A DNA stretch of 64,000 nt from Uranotaenia lowii. Taxonomy: Eukaryota; Arthropoda; Insecta; Diptera; Culicidae. The position numbers were made by a program, and so were the translations under genes. Under the pieces are notes generated by a model. It saw nothing but the letters and a program-made list of their open reading frames with translations, was not told where the DNA came from and made no database searches. Below are positions 52,914 to 63,489 of this stretch, one piece after another. How positions within the stretch are numbered: position 1 is the first letter of the stretch; each line of letters starts with the position of its first letter. Location: NCBI RefSeq assembly GCF_029784155.1, contig NC_073693.1, forward strand, positions 24,278,002 to 24,342,001. The letters are read 5' to 3'.

Positions 52914-54469
52914 TTCCAGCCAGCAGTTTTCGCGCTTGACAACGCGAAGATGCAAACCCGCTAAAGAAAATTATGAGGGGATAACCGTTGTCGATAATCT
53001 CTATAGACAGTGTGCTAATTAGCAGAATTATACACGCCATGGTACCATTTAGAAATGATGCCCATACGCAATTGACGAAAAGAAGGTAGTGTTTAAAAAC
53101 GTTCCCCAATTCTTAAAATTGTCTCATATCTTTTAGGTTTCTATGAAAAGCACATTCTCTTTCCACCAAGCACTGTCGTCTGCAGAAACGACTCGAACTG
53201 ATATTTTACCGTACTGTGTTATCTTTTACCGAACATTTTTCTGTTAATCCCCCAAGAAATTTATTAATTCGTGATGTTACATTAGGTTATTTTATTCATA
53301 TACTAACGAATAGGTCGATATTGGTTTTGTTGTAGAAAACATTGGACAAACCTAGGATACTGGAAAAAGATGCATTTTTCTAATTTAAACAATTTAGATG
53401 ATAGTTTAAGTATTAGTACTCAGACTGTTCAAAATCAACAAAAATCGTTTCCAAAATATACAGTTTTTAAATAGATAACAGGTTTCGAAAAACACTTAAG
53501 TTATGTACCTACCATTAAAGTGCGAACGATATGATAGTTCCATGTCAGAGGCAGCAAAAATTCGAAACGGATTATGAATCCAAGTCCAATGAAGTCAGAA
53601 ATGTTTCCATTCGAAACCCTTTGGAATTCATCATACTTCTTACACAGAGAACTTCTTAATGGAACATGTTTAATGAAATCTTAAGATTTCAATCTTTAGG
53701 TACCAAAATGTTACACGCCCATGCTGCTTTTTATACGTTTTTATTACTGATTCATTGGTTTTACAAGTTATCACGAAATGCTTATTTCAATACATCAGTT
53801 CTTGAAAATAATACCTAATGTCGTATTTGTTTTCATCTGGTGGCCAACCAGTTGTGCACTAACTACTGTCATCTTCATAAAAAAAAACGCTTTGACAGCA
53901 CTTAGTGCACAACTAGTGGACTACCAAGGTAAAAACAAATACGGCATAAGACTAAAAAATCCAATTATTGAAGAATTTTAGCAGTTTTGTGTCGCATTTG
54001 CCACGTTTAGTATACAGAGCGCATAATGCTGTTAGATCTAACTGGTATATCGACAAGAGTGTAAAATGGCTTTGGATTGAGAATTTCACGATACCTTACT
54101 GAGAATTAACACATTAAATATACACCCACACCACAGAATAAATAACATGCCCTTAACTAACAACCGTAGTAATCTCTTTTTGTGACTGTATATCTTTGTT
54201 AATCGAACCATGCACATACACAACACTGTACATGGTGCGAATACCTTTAAAATCACGATAATGTGAAACAATAAAAATCTATATTATCAATCATGAGTCC
54301 TAGTTAATGTAGATTATCACAGATTTTTTTCCTAAATTTGATAGATTGTTCGATATTTAGTTAATGTTTGTTAAAATGTTGATGAAATTTCTCGAAGAGT
54401 AGTTTATAATATTCTACTAATAAACTGGTTTGAACAACCATCTTTCCATCTTGTTTTACCCAATTTTAG
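52914..54469 (+). other. Presumed RabGAP1 3' UTR or intron
   Basis: Non-coding apart from the MITE at 53819. An AATAAA lies at about 54270. The region is 3' UTR if the TGA at 52911 is used, or intron if the candidate exon at 54470 belongs to a longer transcript. Confidence 0.45.
53819..53946. mobile_element. 128-bp fold-back MITE with TAA target duplication
   Basis: The left arm 53819-53873 (TGTCGTATTTGTTTT, AGTTGTGCACTAA, CTGTCA) is the imperfect inverse of 53891-53946 (TGACAG, TTAGTGCACAACTAG, CAAATACGGCA). TAA flanks both ends (53816-53818, 53947-53949), the 3-bp duplication of PIF/Harbinger-type elements. If transcribed, about 55 bp of near-complementary arms would form a hairpin. Confidence 0.8.
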
Positions 54470-54564
54470 GTTATGTGGACGATCTGGAAGATGCGAGTGT
54501 TTCTTTTTCCAAGTGTGCAAGTTACAATATCGCCCAGCTCTATCAGACTAGCCCAGCGGTTTGA
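54470..54564 (+). CDS. Candidate additional 3' exon (unassigned)
   Basis: A very strong acceptor context (CATCTTTCCATCTTGTTTTACCCAATTTTAG) precedes 54470. From there, with two bases completing a split codon, the frame reads YVDDLEDASVSFSKC and QLYQTSPAV and stops at 54562-54564. In phase 0 an alternative 35-codon frame is also open to a TAA at 54578. It could be an alternative last exon of the RabGAP1 gene, whose exon 8 ends in phase 0, or of a gene not otherwise seen. No homology recognised. Confidence 0.3.
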
Positions 54565-54797
54565 TTACTCTCTGTTTTAAAACTCTGTAAGCACTCACCG
54601 CGTGGGAGGGGTTCTAGATTTGTAACCTTTAAAAAAAATGAAATCCCTGAGACTAAAATTTTTTTTAAAACTAACAAGCTGGTCATTTTAATGTCATTAT
54701 CAAATTTTATCAAAATATCTTAATGTCGTTAATGTACTGATGAACTTTAACTATATAGTATTAATCTGCTACATTGACTACACTACTCAATACCCTC

Positions 54798-55137
54798 TAA
54801 ACCAGTGGTTTTCAAACTTTTTCGCTCATTGCCCCCTTTTTGGAACAAATTTGTTCCGAAATGTAACAAAAAATTAGCAACTCTGGCTCTGAGTCCTTTC
54901 ACCGCCCCCTTGTAGGCTCTCTACGACTCCTGGGGGCGGGTGAACCAAAGGACTGAAGCAACTGTCAAATCACATATGAACAGACCGTACCGACTTTTTG
55001 GAACCAGAACGTCAGCTCCCCTTTGATTTCAATGGCATTTTGGTACCAAAACGTCAGTGCGGTACTGAAATGTCAGTTCGAAAATTTTCTTCTCTTTCAG
55101 CCCCTTGGGGTGAACCACTTTGAAAACCACTGTAAAC
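54798..55137. mobile_element. 330-bp hAT-like MITE
   Basis: The element 54803-55132 begins CAGTGGTTTTCAAAC and ends GTTTGAAAACCACTG-like (TTTGAAAACCACTG), with TAAAC repeated on both flanks (54798-54802, 55133-55137). CAGTGGTT-TCAAA ends are typical of hAT MITEs; a full 8-bp duplication is not preserved. An internal inverted pair, AGTCCTTTCACC(G)CCCCC near 54892 and GGGGGCGGGTGAACCAAAGGACT near 54935, makes a second hairpin. Confidence 0.75.
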
Positions 55138-55417
55138 CTTTTTGAATATACTATGTATTTTTTTTTTCATATAATTAGAGGTCTATAGTTGTGTTCTCCC
55201 GATTGAAAGTATGAACCCTCGCAGCTAGTCGCGCGCGTTTTATTTATCCGTAAAAAAAAAAACCGATTCAATTCTTTGTGAGCTTTCGTATGGCCAACGT
55301 CGATTCCACTGTGAACCTGTCCACGTCGAAGATTTACCTATTAAATTTTAATAATGATAGTACCTATGATGGTTAATTTTTATGAAATGAAATTGATCTT
55401 AAGAGGCTTAAAATCCC
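55138..55417. other. Short non-coding spacer
   Basis: AT-rich, no gene recognised; separates two TIR elements. Confidence 0.4.
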
Positions 55418-56615
55418 AAATCTCGCGTGAGCTTTCATTACGTCGAATGAAACAAAATTTGAAAAACTGAGATATTTACTAGAACAGCTTCATCATAACA
55501 TTATCTACCTATATGATTGATAAAACAATCAATTTAAACCCTTTTAATGTATAAAATTTAAGACTTAGAAAATGACGAATGAAACAAAACCTTGCTTGCC
55601 CATTTCAATGTTGCTTACGTCCCTTCTTCCAAACGGCGAATGTGCAGAGGAAGAAAAACCTAGCACATTCGCTATGGACTCCATGAGCAAACAGTGTATA
55701 CAGGTAGAGGTAATCAGAATATCAACCTGGCAATAAATATTATTTCAGATTCTTGTTTTCAGGCGTTCTTGAATCGATACTCAAACTCAAGGCTTTCGAA
55801 TGCTGTAAAATAATGCAGCAAGTAAAAGAAACCGAACAGCAGCAGTAGCAGCAAACCTAACAACTAACAGCAGCAGGCTGATCGGCAGCAGCCTGCTGCT
55901 GTTAGTCACCCAATCACCCGATTCACACTTTTATTACGCTTCACTAATAAATTTACCGCTACACTCGATAACTCACTAACTTAACATTCACTATGCTTAG
56001 CAAATTGAAAATTTACCGGTAATTGTTTCAGAAACATTTGGGCGTAAGTGAAAGTTGAACGAATCAAATGACGAATGAGACAAATTTCCCCTCCAGCTGA
56101 TCGGCAACAGAAAGCTGATCAGCAGCAGCTAGCTGGTTTGATCGATGTCGCACCCGATTCACACATTTCATTATGCATTTACTCACCAATTTACCGCTAC
56201 ACCACTTATTAAACAGCCACTACGCCGAGAAAATTGAAAATTTCCCATAGTATTTACATCAGAATCATTTGGGCGTAAGTGCAAGTTTAACGAATCAAAG
56301 GACGAAAGAAAAGAGACGAATGAAACAAATTTCCCCTCCAAACGACGAATGTGTTCAGACGTATGAACAATTTATGTTTGAATATGTCGAATGTTCCTAT
56401 ATGATTAAAAAATAGCTCTAAAAATTGCAAAAAATTAAATTCATAATGTGGAATATCTGACACAATTAATTTCCATGAATATTGCGTATTTTTTGAAGGG
56501 TTATCGGTGAAGGAATAAAAATAGGATTTGAAAAACACTCTTCAAATTTCAGAAGCGTTTTTCTCGGTTCGGTGTTTCTGTTTCATTCGACGTAATGAAA
56601 GCTCACGCGAGAAAT
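55418..56615. mobile_element. 1.19-kb TIR element with internal tandem duplication
   Basis: Ends are perfect 32-bp inverted repeats, 55422-55453 and 56580-56611, starting CTCGCGTGAGCTTTCATTAC. AAAT lies on both flanks (55418-55421, 56612-56615). Internally a unit of about 235 bp is repeated in tandem (about 55870-56095 and 56096-56338), sharing CACCCGATTCACAC, AATTTACCGCTACAC, CATTTGGGCGTAAGTG and GACAAATTTCCCCTCCA-like ends. The motif CGAATGAAACAAA, part of the TIR, also recurs inside. No transposase. Confidence 0.82.
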
Positions 56616-58955
56616 AATGATTTTCACGATTTTTACCTAAATTAAAGTCACCTGGCATCTCTGCTTACCGGGATCTCATCAAACGTGAGTTCGTGTCAGG
56701 AACGCTGCGAAAACTGGAACAGTGCTCACTGTTTACATTGGTGTGCGTGAGTTCTATTTTTATGATTAATTCACCTAGCAGAATTTCCCAAATTTCACTG
56801 CTTAGGAAACAAAATATAATTTTATATTTTTATCAAACCTTTTTCTGAATGTTACAATTAAATCAATTTTGTTTTTGAATATTTAATTTTAATTTTTGCT
56901 TATTAATTAAATATTACTCACCACCCTTTGATTGAAAACTAAGTATAGTATACAAATTACAACAATAAAAGAGTGCTCCAGTGACTCCAGTCGAAGGGGC
57001 GTAATAATAAAAACATGCTCTCAAGACGTTTTCAGATTTCTCTTCTCTTTTATGATTCGGCATAGTTATGTGTGTATATTTACTAGAAGTGCATCCAGTA
57101 CTTTACCTGCCTACTTCAAAATCCGAATACGGAATGTATTCTACAAACTCCCCTCAGTAAAATGATGAATGAATTCAATCAAAACATTCCTTCGTATCCA
57201 TACACACAAGTAGACAAATTTGACGCATCAACTGCTTCGTAGTATTCGTGTCTGGGCACCAACACTGCCGCAGATTGTGCACCACATTGATCATGTATGG
57301 GAGACTGCGACGTCAACTTTTAATAGTGGTGCACACGAAGTTCATTAAATTTTGAGAAGAGGGATTCGCGCTAGACCATTCCATTGATTAGAGACAGACG
57401 ATGGTTACTCTTGGTCCGTGGTGTACGCATCGTGGCTTGTACTCCGTGTTTGTTCGTCGCTCGCAGGTCGGCTGATCCCCCCAATTATAGACATATTTGG
57501 GAGTTTTTGAATCATCATCACCGCCTGATATTTAGGTGCCGATAGTTTGGCCTATGTGAAAGTGTTATTAGTTTGCTGAATTATAAGGTATATTTTGGAT
57601 ACGGTGTAACCCTCCGGTGGTTTTACAAAAATACACAGCGTAGTATTAAAGCCGTTTAAGCACTGGGTGTTATCGGTGAATGATGGCTGAAAATTGGGAA
57701 AAAGTGTGAGGTGCATGTGGGGTTAATTTTTGGTCATTTTTGGCTGGTTGATAAATTGTGAAGGCCTTGAACATGCGGTAGAATAGATAGATACACAATC
57801 ACTGTGCTAATTTGATTGAGTGATTCAGGAAAACACATAAGATGTAGGCTGGGTGACAACTTGGGTCAAAACAGTTTTGTCCAAATTTAGAAAGTGATTT
57901 TGGGTTTTGGATTTCAGTATGAAAAATCAACAATCATCATTTAAAGTTAAGTGTGCAAAAATAAGTTCATGGTTGTTGTTATAGGAAAAAAAAAATTGAT
58001 TTGTATGATTGAAATATTTTTTTACAAAATATTGTATTATAATTTTGAAAAAAATAATGGCAAATAAAATTTTTATGGTATAAGTAACGATGTGGAATTT
58101 CGAAAAGTTTTAACATAAGTGAAAAGTCACACAAAACCCAAAAAAATAATATTTCACAAGTGTGGCAATTACAGATGCAGATAAAAAAAAGTGGGAATAA
58201 TGTGGAATCGCCGTCTTTTCTTCTGATGTCTGTGGTCCAATCATTTGAGAATCGTTTTTGTTGACAGTGTTAGTGAATCACTCATCATATTTCGCATACG
58301 TTGCATGTGTGTGTGTACGCAACAGTGACAGAACGTTTTTTCCCCGCGACACAACGCAAAAAGAACAAAACAGGCCTCATCCAAATTTTGCCCAAAAAAA
58401 AACCCGCGCGCCATTATTGGGTAGTGCAGTATATAACATCGTAGCGTATTATTGATACGGAATTGTTTCGGATTAGCGTTTTAAAAGTGCAATCGGTGCA
58501 AATCAAGAAACCAGTGTGTTCCTCAACAGTGGCATTTATTTTCTATTGTAGATTCTTGTTAGATTCAGACGAAGAGTAGAAAGCTGGTGGTCAGTGGAGA
58601 AAAAAAATTGAAAACTAGTTTCTCCAGTTCCGGATTCCACAGTCGAGGGATTCCGATCGATTGGGTCTGGCCCGAAAACAGGCCAATAACATACAACACG
58701 ACAAATTGTGCGAGTGAAAGGTATTTCGGGTGCTGGTAAAGTGAAACACTACTTGTGTGGTGCCTGCGTTGAAATTGAACCGACGAACGAACGGAGCAAA
58801 AAAAAAAAAGTGGAAATCGGGTGTGGGTATCAAGTGAGTAATATAAAGTGGTGGCCCGCAGTTTTACCTGATTTGGTCACGAAAACAAGAGGAAGAGAAA
58901 AGCATCCAAAACGTTGATAGAAAGGAATATAACAGCTAACCCGTAAACCTGCAAA
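56616..58955 (+). promoter_or_regulatory. Upstream region and probable 5' UTR of S6k
   Basis: Unique-looking sequence from about 57380 to the S6k start, without identifiable repeats. The leader just before the ATG contains an in-frame TAA (CCG TAA ACC TGC AAA ATG), so the coding start is not further upstream. TSS and promoter elements cannot be fixed. The part 56616-57380 shows nothing recognisable. Confidence 0.45.
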
Positions 58956-59036
58956 ATGGCCGGGGTGTTCGATTTGGAGCTGCATGAGGAGGACAACATC
59001 CGTGATTCCGACGATGACGTGATCGAGGTCGATGAT
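58956..59036 (+). CDS. S6k: Ribosomal protein S6 kinase (p70 S6K), coding exon 1
   Basis: S6K is an AGC-family Ser/Thr kinase activated by TORC1 and PDK1; it phosphorylates ribosomal protein S6 and promotes growth. This 27-codon exon starts MAGVFDLELHEED and ends DDDVIEVDD at a strong donor, GATGAT|GTAAGT, phase 0. FDLEL is the TOS (TOR signalling) motif that binds Raptor. The RDSDDD-I-DD acidic run matches the start of insect S6K proteins. Kozak context GCAAAATGG is good. The kinase exons are not in the window, so intron 1 is at least 4.96 kb. Identification rests on a short exon but on an unusually specific motif combination. Confidence 0.85.
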
Positions 59037-59816
59037 GTAAGTATCGAGTTTGTCTGTTTCCTTCTTATGGACTCGTTCCGGATTCTTATGTTTAAGGGGC
59101 AAGCCAATTGGGTTGATTCTTTTCGGATGGTGGTGGCAATATGTTTTGGCGACAGCGAACAATAAGTTCTTGTCGTTGTTCATAAGTTCTCCTGAAAGAC
59201 GAGAAGAAAATAATGTCTAGTTTCAGAAATTTCAGACACCCTAGCTAGAAGGACGACGCAAAGGAAATTGCAATATTTACCTGAGCTTCATAAAACTCGG
59301 TTACCTTTTGATGCTTTGTTAGAGGATTAAAACTTAGAAATTTTGCAAGGTCGAGCATAAGCTACATATACATCGGCGACATGCATCTGGCTGATTCATT
59401 TTCATACTCGAAAGTTGCTCTACTACCTGTAAAAGGAAAAATGAAACATCGGGTTGTTCCCTGAGGTTTGCTTCAAAGATTTTACCCCAAAAGTCGAATG
59501 GCAGATTGGACGAAACTAGAAAACAGTAAATTAACAACATTGTCAAACATGCGAAGCAACTGTATTGGTTGATAACATAAGTCTACAAAAATTAAAAACA
59601 ATAAACGGTAAAAGAACGATTTTTGAGATACACAACCGGTAAAAATGATAAAAATGCATATGGGACAGACGTGTGAATACATTCTAGAAATTGCTTATTG
59701 ATTTTTAAAAAAATAGTCTGCGTTTACACAACTTTGCCTAGGACCGATTGAGGCCCAACTTGGCTATTTGGCTTATTGACTTTTATGTGAGCCTTTCCAA
59801 TTGCATAGAATGATGA
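59037..59816 (+). other. S6k intron 1, proximal part
   Basis: Non-coding. Open frames running on from exon 1 stop at 59163-59165. No second S6k exon seen. Confidence 0.55.
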
Positions 59817-60019
59817 GGGCTTTTGATATAGCTCAGTTGGTAAGTCTGTTGTCTCCTGAGCCGATGTCTGCGAGTTCGAGCCCAAGAGTAAACATCGAAC
59901 ACAGTTGTACCGGATAGTTTTTCAATAACGATCCGCCAACTGTAACGTTGATAAAGTCGCGAATGCCATAAAGATGGTAAAACGACTATAATCGAAACAA
60001 AAAAAAAATAGAATGATGA
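59805..60019 (+). mobile_element. tRNA-derived SINE, copy 2, with 12-bp target duplication
   Basis: The SINE body is 59817-60007: A box TAGCTCAGTTGG, B box GAGTTCGAGCCC, body CATCGAACACAGTTGTACC and CGTTGATAAAGTCGCG, and a tail of AAACAAAAAAAAAA. Perfect 12-bp direct repeats ATAGAATGATGA flank it at 59805-59816 and 60008-60019, showing insertion by target-primed reverse transcription, probably recent. It is on the same strand as S6k, inside its first intron. Confidence 0.92.
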
Positions 60020-60154
60020 ATTTTAATAATTCAACGTTAATGGCTCTGAAATGAACACTCCTTGAGAAGATTAATTTGAATTCAGGAATCAAATCCTAAA
60101 ATCAGTTGACATAACGAAAATTGATATTGCTTGTTTTAAGTTATTTATTTGTTA
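60020..60154. other. Short intronic spacer
   Basis: AT-rich, no feature recognised between the SINE and the B-A-B repeat array. Confidence 0.4.
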
Positions 60155-61042
60155 CTAGCTGATCCCATACAAACTCCGTTTTGCTTTCAACTTGGAATAT
60201 ATCATGGACGGTTTGTATGAAAGTCAATTGCCAAGCATTTTCCAGATATCTTTCCGAATTCATTGTTAAGTAATGATTGCAAAAATATTGGATGATCACT
60301 TTTTCTGCCGTCTGCTACTAACTAACTTAAATCAGGATTCAATTGATAGTGCCAAAAAATCCCCGTGTATAAATTTCGACTCGTTCATTGCATAACAACG
60401 CAATTATTGACAAAAATTAAACCCCTTTTGGTGGCCTCTTATACAATCTTTCCTCAAAACTGCCGTGTGTAAATTTTCACAGCAATCCAATGCATAATAT
60501 CGTCAATATTGCTAAAAACAGCTCAAATCGATTGCACGTCACTTAAAACTATCGTGTACCAATTTTCATCTGAATACGATGTATAATAACGTCAGTATCG
60601 CAAAAAACAGCGAACAGTTGATATGGACGCCCCCTTTGGCTGATCCCTTACAAAAAATTTGTCACCTGAAATCGATTGCTCGTCTTTCTAAACACTCGTG
60701 TGCAAATTTTCAACACAATCCGACAAAAAGTAAAGTCAATATCACGAAAACATTTGTCTTGTATGGACGACCCCCTTCAGAAGGGGTCATCTGAAAACAT
60801 TTTTCATCATTCCAGGTCCTAATGAGCATCCACGCCTAAATTCGACCTCTAGCTCTATGAAATTAATTTGCGGCTGTATCGGTGAGGGTTAAAGAGTTGA
60901 AATGAAAGACGGATAGAATATCAGAAGAAAATTCTAAGGTGGTGAAAAGAGCGAAGAGCATTTGAAATAGCTCTTAAGACGCCTTAGTCTATGGAGGACA
61001 AACAAACAAACAATTATAGAGAAATTGCTTTTTATATACTCA
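60155..61042 (+). mobile_element. Repeat family B, copy 1
   Basis: Begins CTAGCTGATCCCATAC and ends TTGCTTTTTATATACT. It aligns with copy 2 at 62497-63489 throughout (ATTGCCAAGCATTTTCCAG, GATCACTTTTTCTG, CGTGTATAAATTTCGA, GACGACCCC). It carries an extra 118 bp (60857-60974) bounded by TAGCTCT on both sides that copy 2 lacks. No coding capacity; internally made of several diverged subrepeats containing GTGTGCAAATTTTCA. Class unknown. Confidence 0.8.
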
Positions 61043-62496
61043 CTAGCTGATTTTACCCGGCCTTGCTCGGGTTCACAAAAGATATTAATCGAAATGAGTC
61101 GTTTGATTTTTAGAAATGTTGGAAGCTTTATATTCATCATTTTAAGAAATTGGGCCCATGTTTGGCCACGTAAGTTTTGTAAGTGTTTTAAAAGTTTTTA
61201 TTGAGATTATCCACTGTGTTTATCGATTTCGTTTTTTTAGAAGAAGCTTATAGTTTTAAGGATTATGAATTGAATTTCAAAATAATTTCCTTCTTCTCTA
61301 TCGATCACAAAAAACTTCACAAAAAACTTTAATCTCTTTTGGAGACTATCCCACTTTTCAAGATGGATGATCTCCCTGTACAATGGTGTATTTAAGTTTT
61401 ATTTGATTAAATATTTCTAAAAACATTTCCGAACCTTGTTGAACCATGTTTAAGACTCTTTTGGCATGTTTTAAATTGTATGTGTGCTTTTTTCGCTTTT
61501 TTAATTCAACACTGTTTTTCTTAAATGTTGAAAGTTGCACTAAATGTTTCTTGGAGTTATCGAAAAGAAATCATCTCTGAACCGAAATAACCTTTTAAAT
61601 GTTATGGAAATGTATAAGTAAAAAGTATAAGTAAATTGGCCAATGAAATAGAATTGTATAAAACTTAAAACCTCAGATTGTATTATCTAATCAATTTTCT
61701 AATCCCCCATTTAGATTCCCCGGCGGCTATCAAAGCATTGAAATTGCAGCCATCAACATATAACTCTGAATCTTATGATTTTTTCTTTCTCTATAAGTAA
61801 TCCTAAAAATTTTAAAATGGTTGGTTAAAAGCTGGAGTTTATGAAAATCGGTTCATTAGTTTTTCAGCATTCAGTCCAAACAGTTATTCAGCTGAAGAAG
61901 CCAATTCACTGTTGACTGTTCAGTTCACTGTATATCCTTGTAAACTCTCAAAGCCCCCCAGCGGGGCGGTAGGCAGCACATTGAAAATCACTACAATTTT
62001 AGTCAATATATTCTTTAAAGGATAGTTGTATCTTTCAATACAAAATGTAGGCTCATTATTGCATCCAAATATCTCGTACCGGTACCACGTGTTTTGAACA
62101 GTAGAAGGAAAAAATACCCGCCAAAATTTTACCTTTCCAATCTTTAACGCTCAGCAAGCTTTGATTTGCTATCCAGTACACGTGAACTCTGGATGGTCGT
62201 TTCTAATGCCCAGCCCATGGTGATGGTGAAAACAACCCCGCCAAAGGAAACGAAAATCGGCCGACCAAATGGGTGCCATGACTTTTGGTTTGTGTGAATA
62301 AAACCGAAAGTTGTATGGGAGGGTCCCTTCTCTTAGGTGGGAGGAGCTCATAACTATTACTAAAACCTTACCCTGGTTCAACTACATCTCTGTACCAAAT
62401 TTCAGGCTGATCGGTTCAGCGGTGTGGATTTGTATAAGGTGCATACAAACAAACAAACATATATAGTCCAACTCATCTTTATATATTAGATATAGA
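61043..62496 (+). mobile_element. Repeat family A, copy 2 (uninterrupted)
   Basis: Begins CTAGCTGATTTTACCCGGCC directly after the end of B copy 1, and ends TTTATATATTAGATATAGA directly before B copy 2. It serves as the reference for the interrupted copy at 13057-17411. The start resembles that of family B (CTAGCTGAT) and the end has the same TATATA-type tail, so A and B are probably related element types. About 160 bp present in copy 1 is missing near 61612. Confidence 0.8.
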
Positions 62497-63489
62497 CTAG
62501 CTGATCCCATACGAACTCCGCTTCGCTTTCAACTTTGAATATGTCATCAACAGTTTGTATGAGAATCAATTGCCAAGCATTTTCCAGATGCACTTCCGAA
62601 TTCATCGTTAGGTAATAGTTGCAACAATATTTGACGATCACTTTTTCTGTTGTCTGCTACTAAATTTGAAATCAGGAATCAATTGACCATGCCAAAAAAA
62701 ACCTCGTGTATAAATTTCGAATCGATCGTTGCATAACAACTCAATTATTTCCAAAAAGTTAAACCCCTTTCAGTGGCTTCTTATACAATCGTTGCTATCT
62801 GAAATCGATTGCCCTTCCCTCAAAACTCCCGTGTGCAAATTTTAAAATCAATCCATTGCATCATAACGTCAATATCGCTCAATACAATGGAAAATTAATT
62901 TATTTTGACGACATCTTTCGTCGATCCCTGGCATAACATTTGACATCTGAAATCGATTACCCGTCCCTGAAAATTACCGTGTGCAAATTTTCATCCCAAT
63001 CCGATATATAATAACGACGATATCGCAAACATATTGAAAGGTCGATATGGACGACCCCTTACATTGAATTTAATATCTGAATTCGATTACCCGTCCTTCA
63101 AAACTTACGTGTACCAATTTTCATCTAAATCCGATGTATAAAAACGACAATATCGCATAAACAGTGAATAGTTATTATGGACGACCCTTTTGGCTGACCC
63201 CTTACACCAAATTTGACACCTGAAATCAATTGCTCGTCCTTCAAAACACTCATGTGCAAATTTTCATCACAATCTGACGAAAAGTAACGTCAATATCACG
63301 AAAACAAAATTTGTCTTGTACGGACGACCCCTTCAGAAGGGGCATCCGCAAATCTGAAAACATTTTTCATCATTCCTGGTCCTAATCAGCATCCATGCCG
63401 AATTTCAGACCTCTAGCTCTTAAGACGGCTGAGTCTATAGAGGACCAACAAAGAATCAAACATACAGAAATTGCTTTTTATATATATAG
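62497..63489 (+). mobile_element. Repeat family B, copy 2
   Basis: Begins CTAGCTGATCCCATAC and ends TTGCTTTTTATATATATAG. It is longer than copy 1 in its middle, with one more diverged subrepeat (CGATCC/GACGACC-CTT-A-C-GA-TTTGA-ATCTGA pattern around 62900-63200). Lies in S6k intron 1. Confidence 0.8.

Noticed and set aside
59037..59165. Extension of the S6k first exon to the stop at 59163
   Set aside because: A consensus donor GTAAGT follows the conserved acidic run, and the extension (CLLMDSFRILMF) does not resemble S6K.
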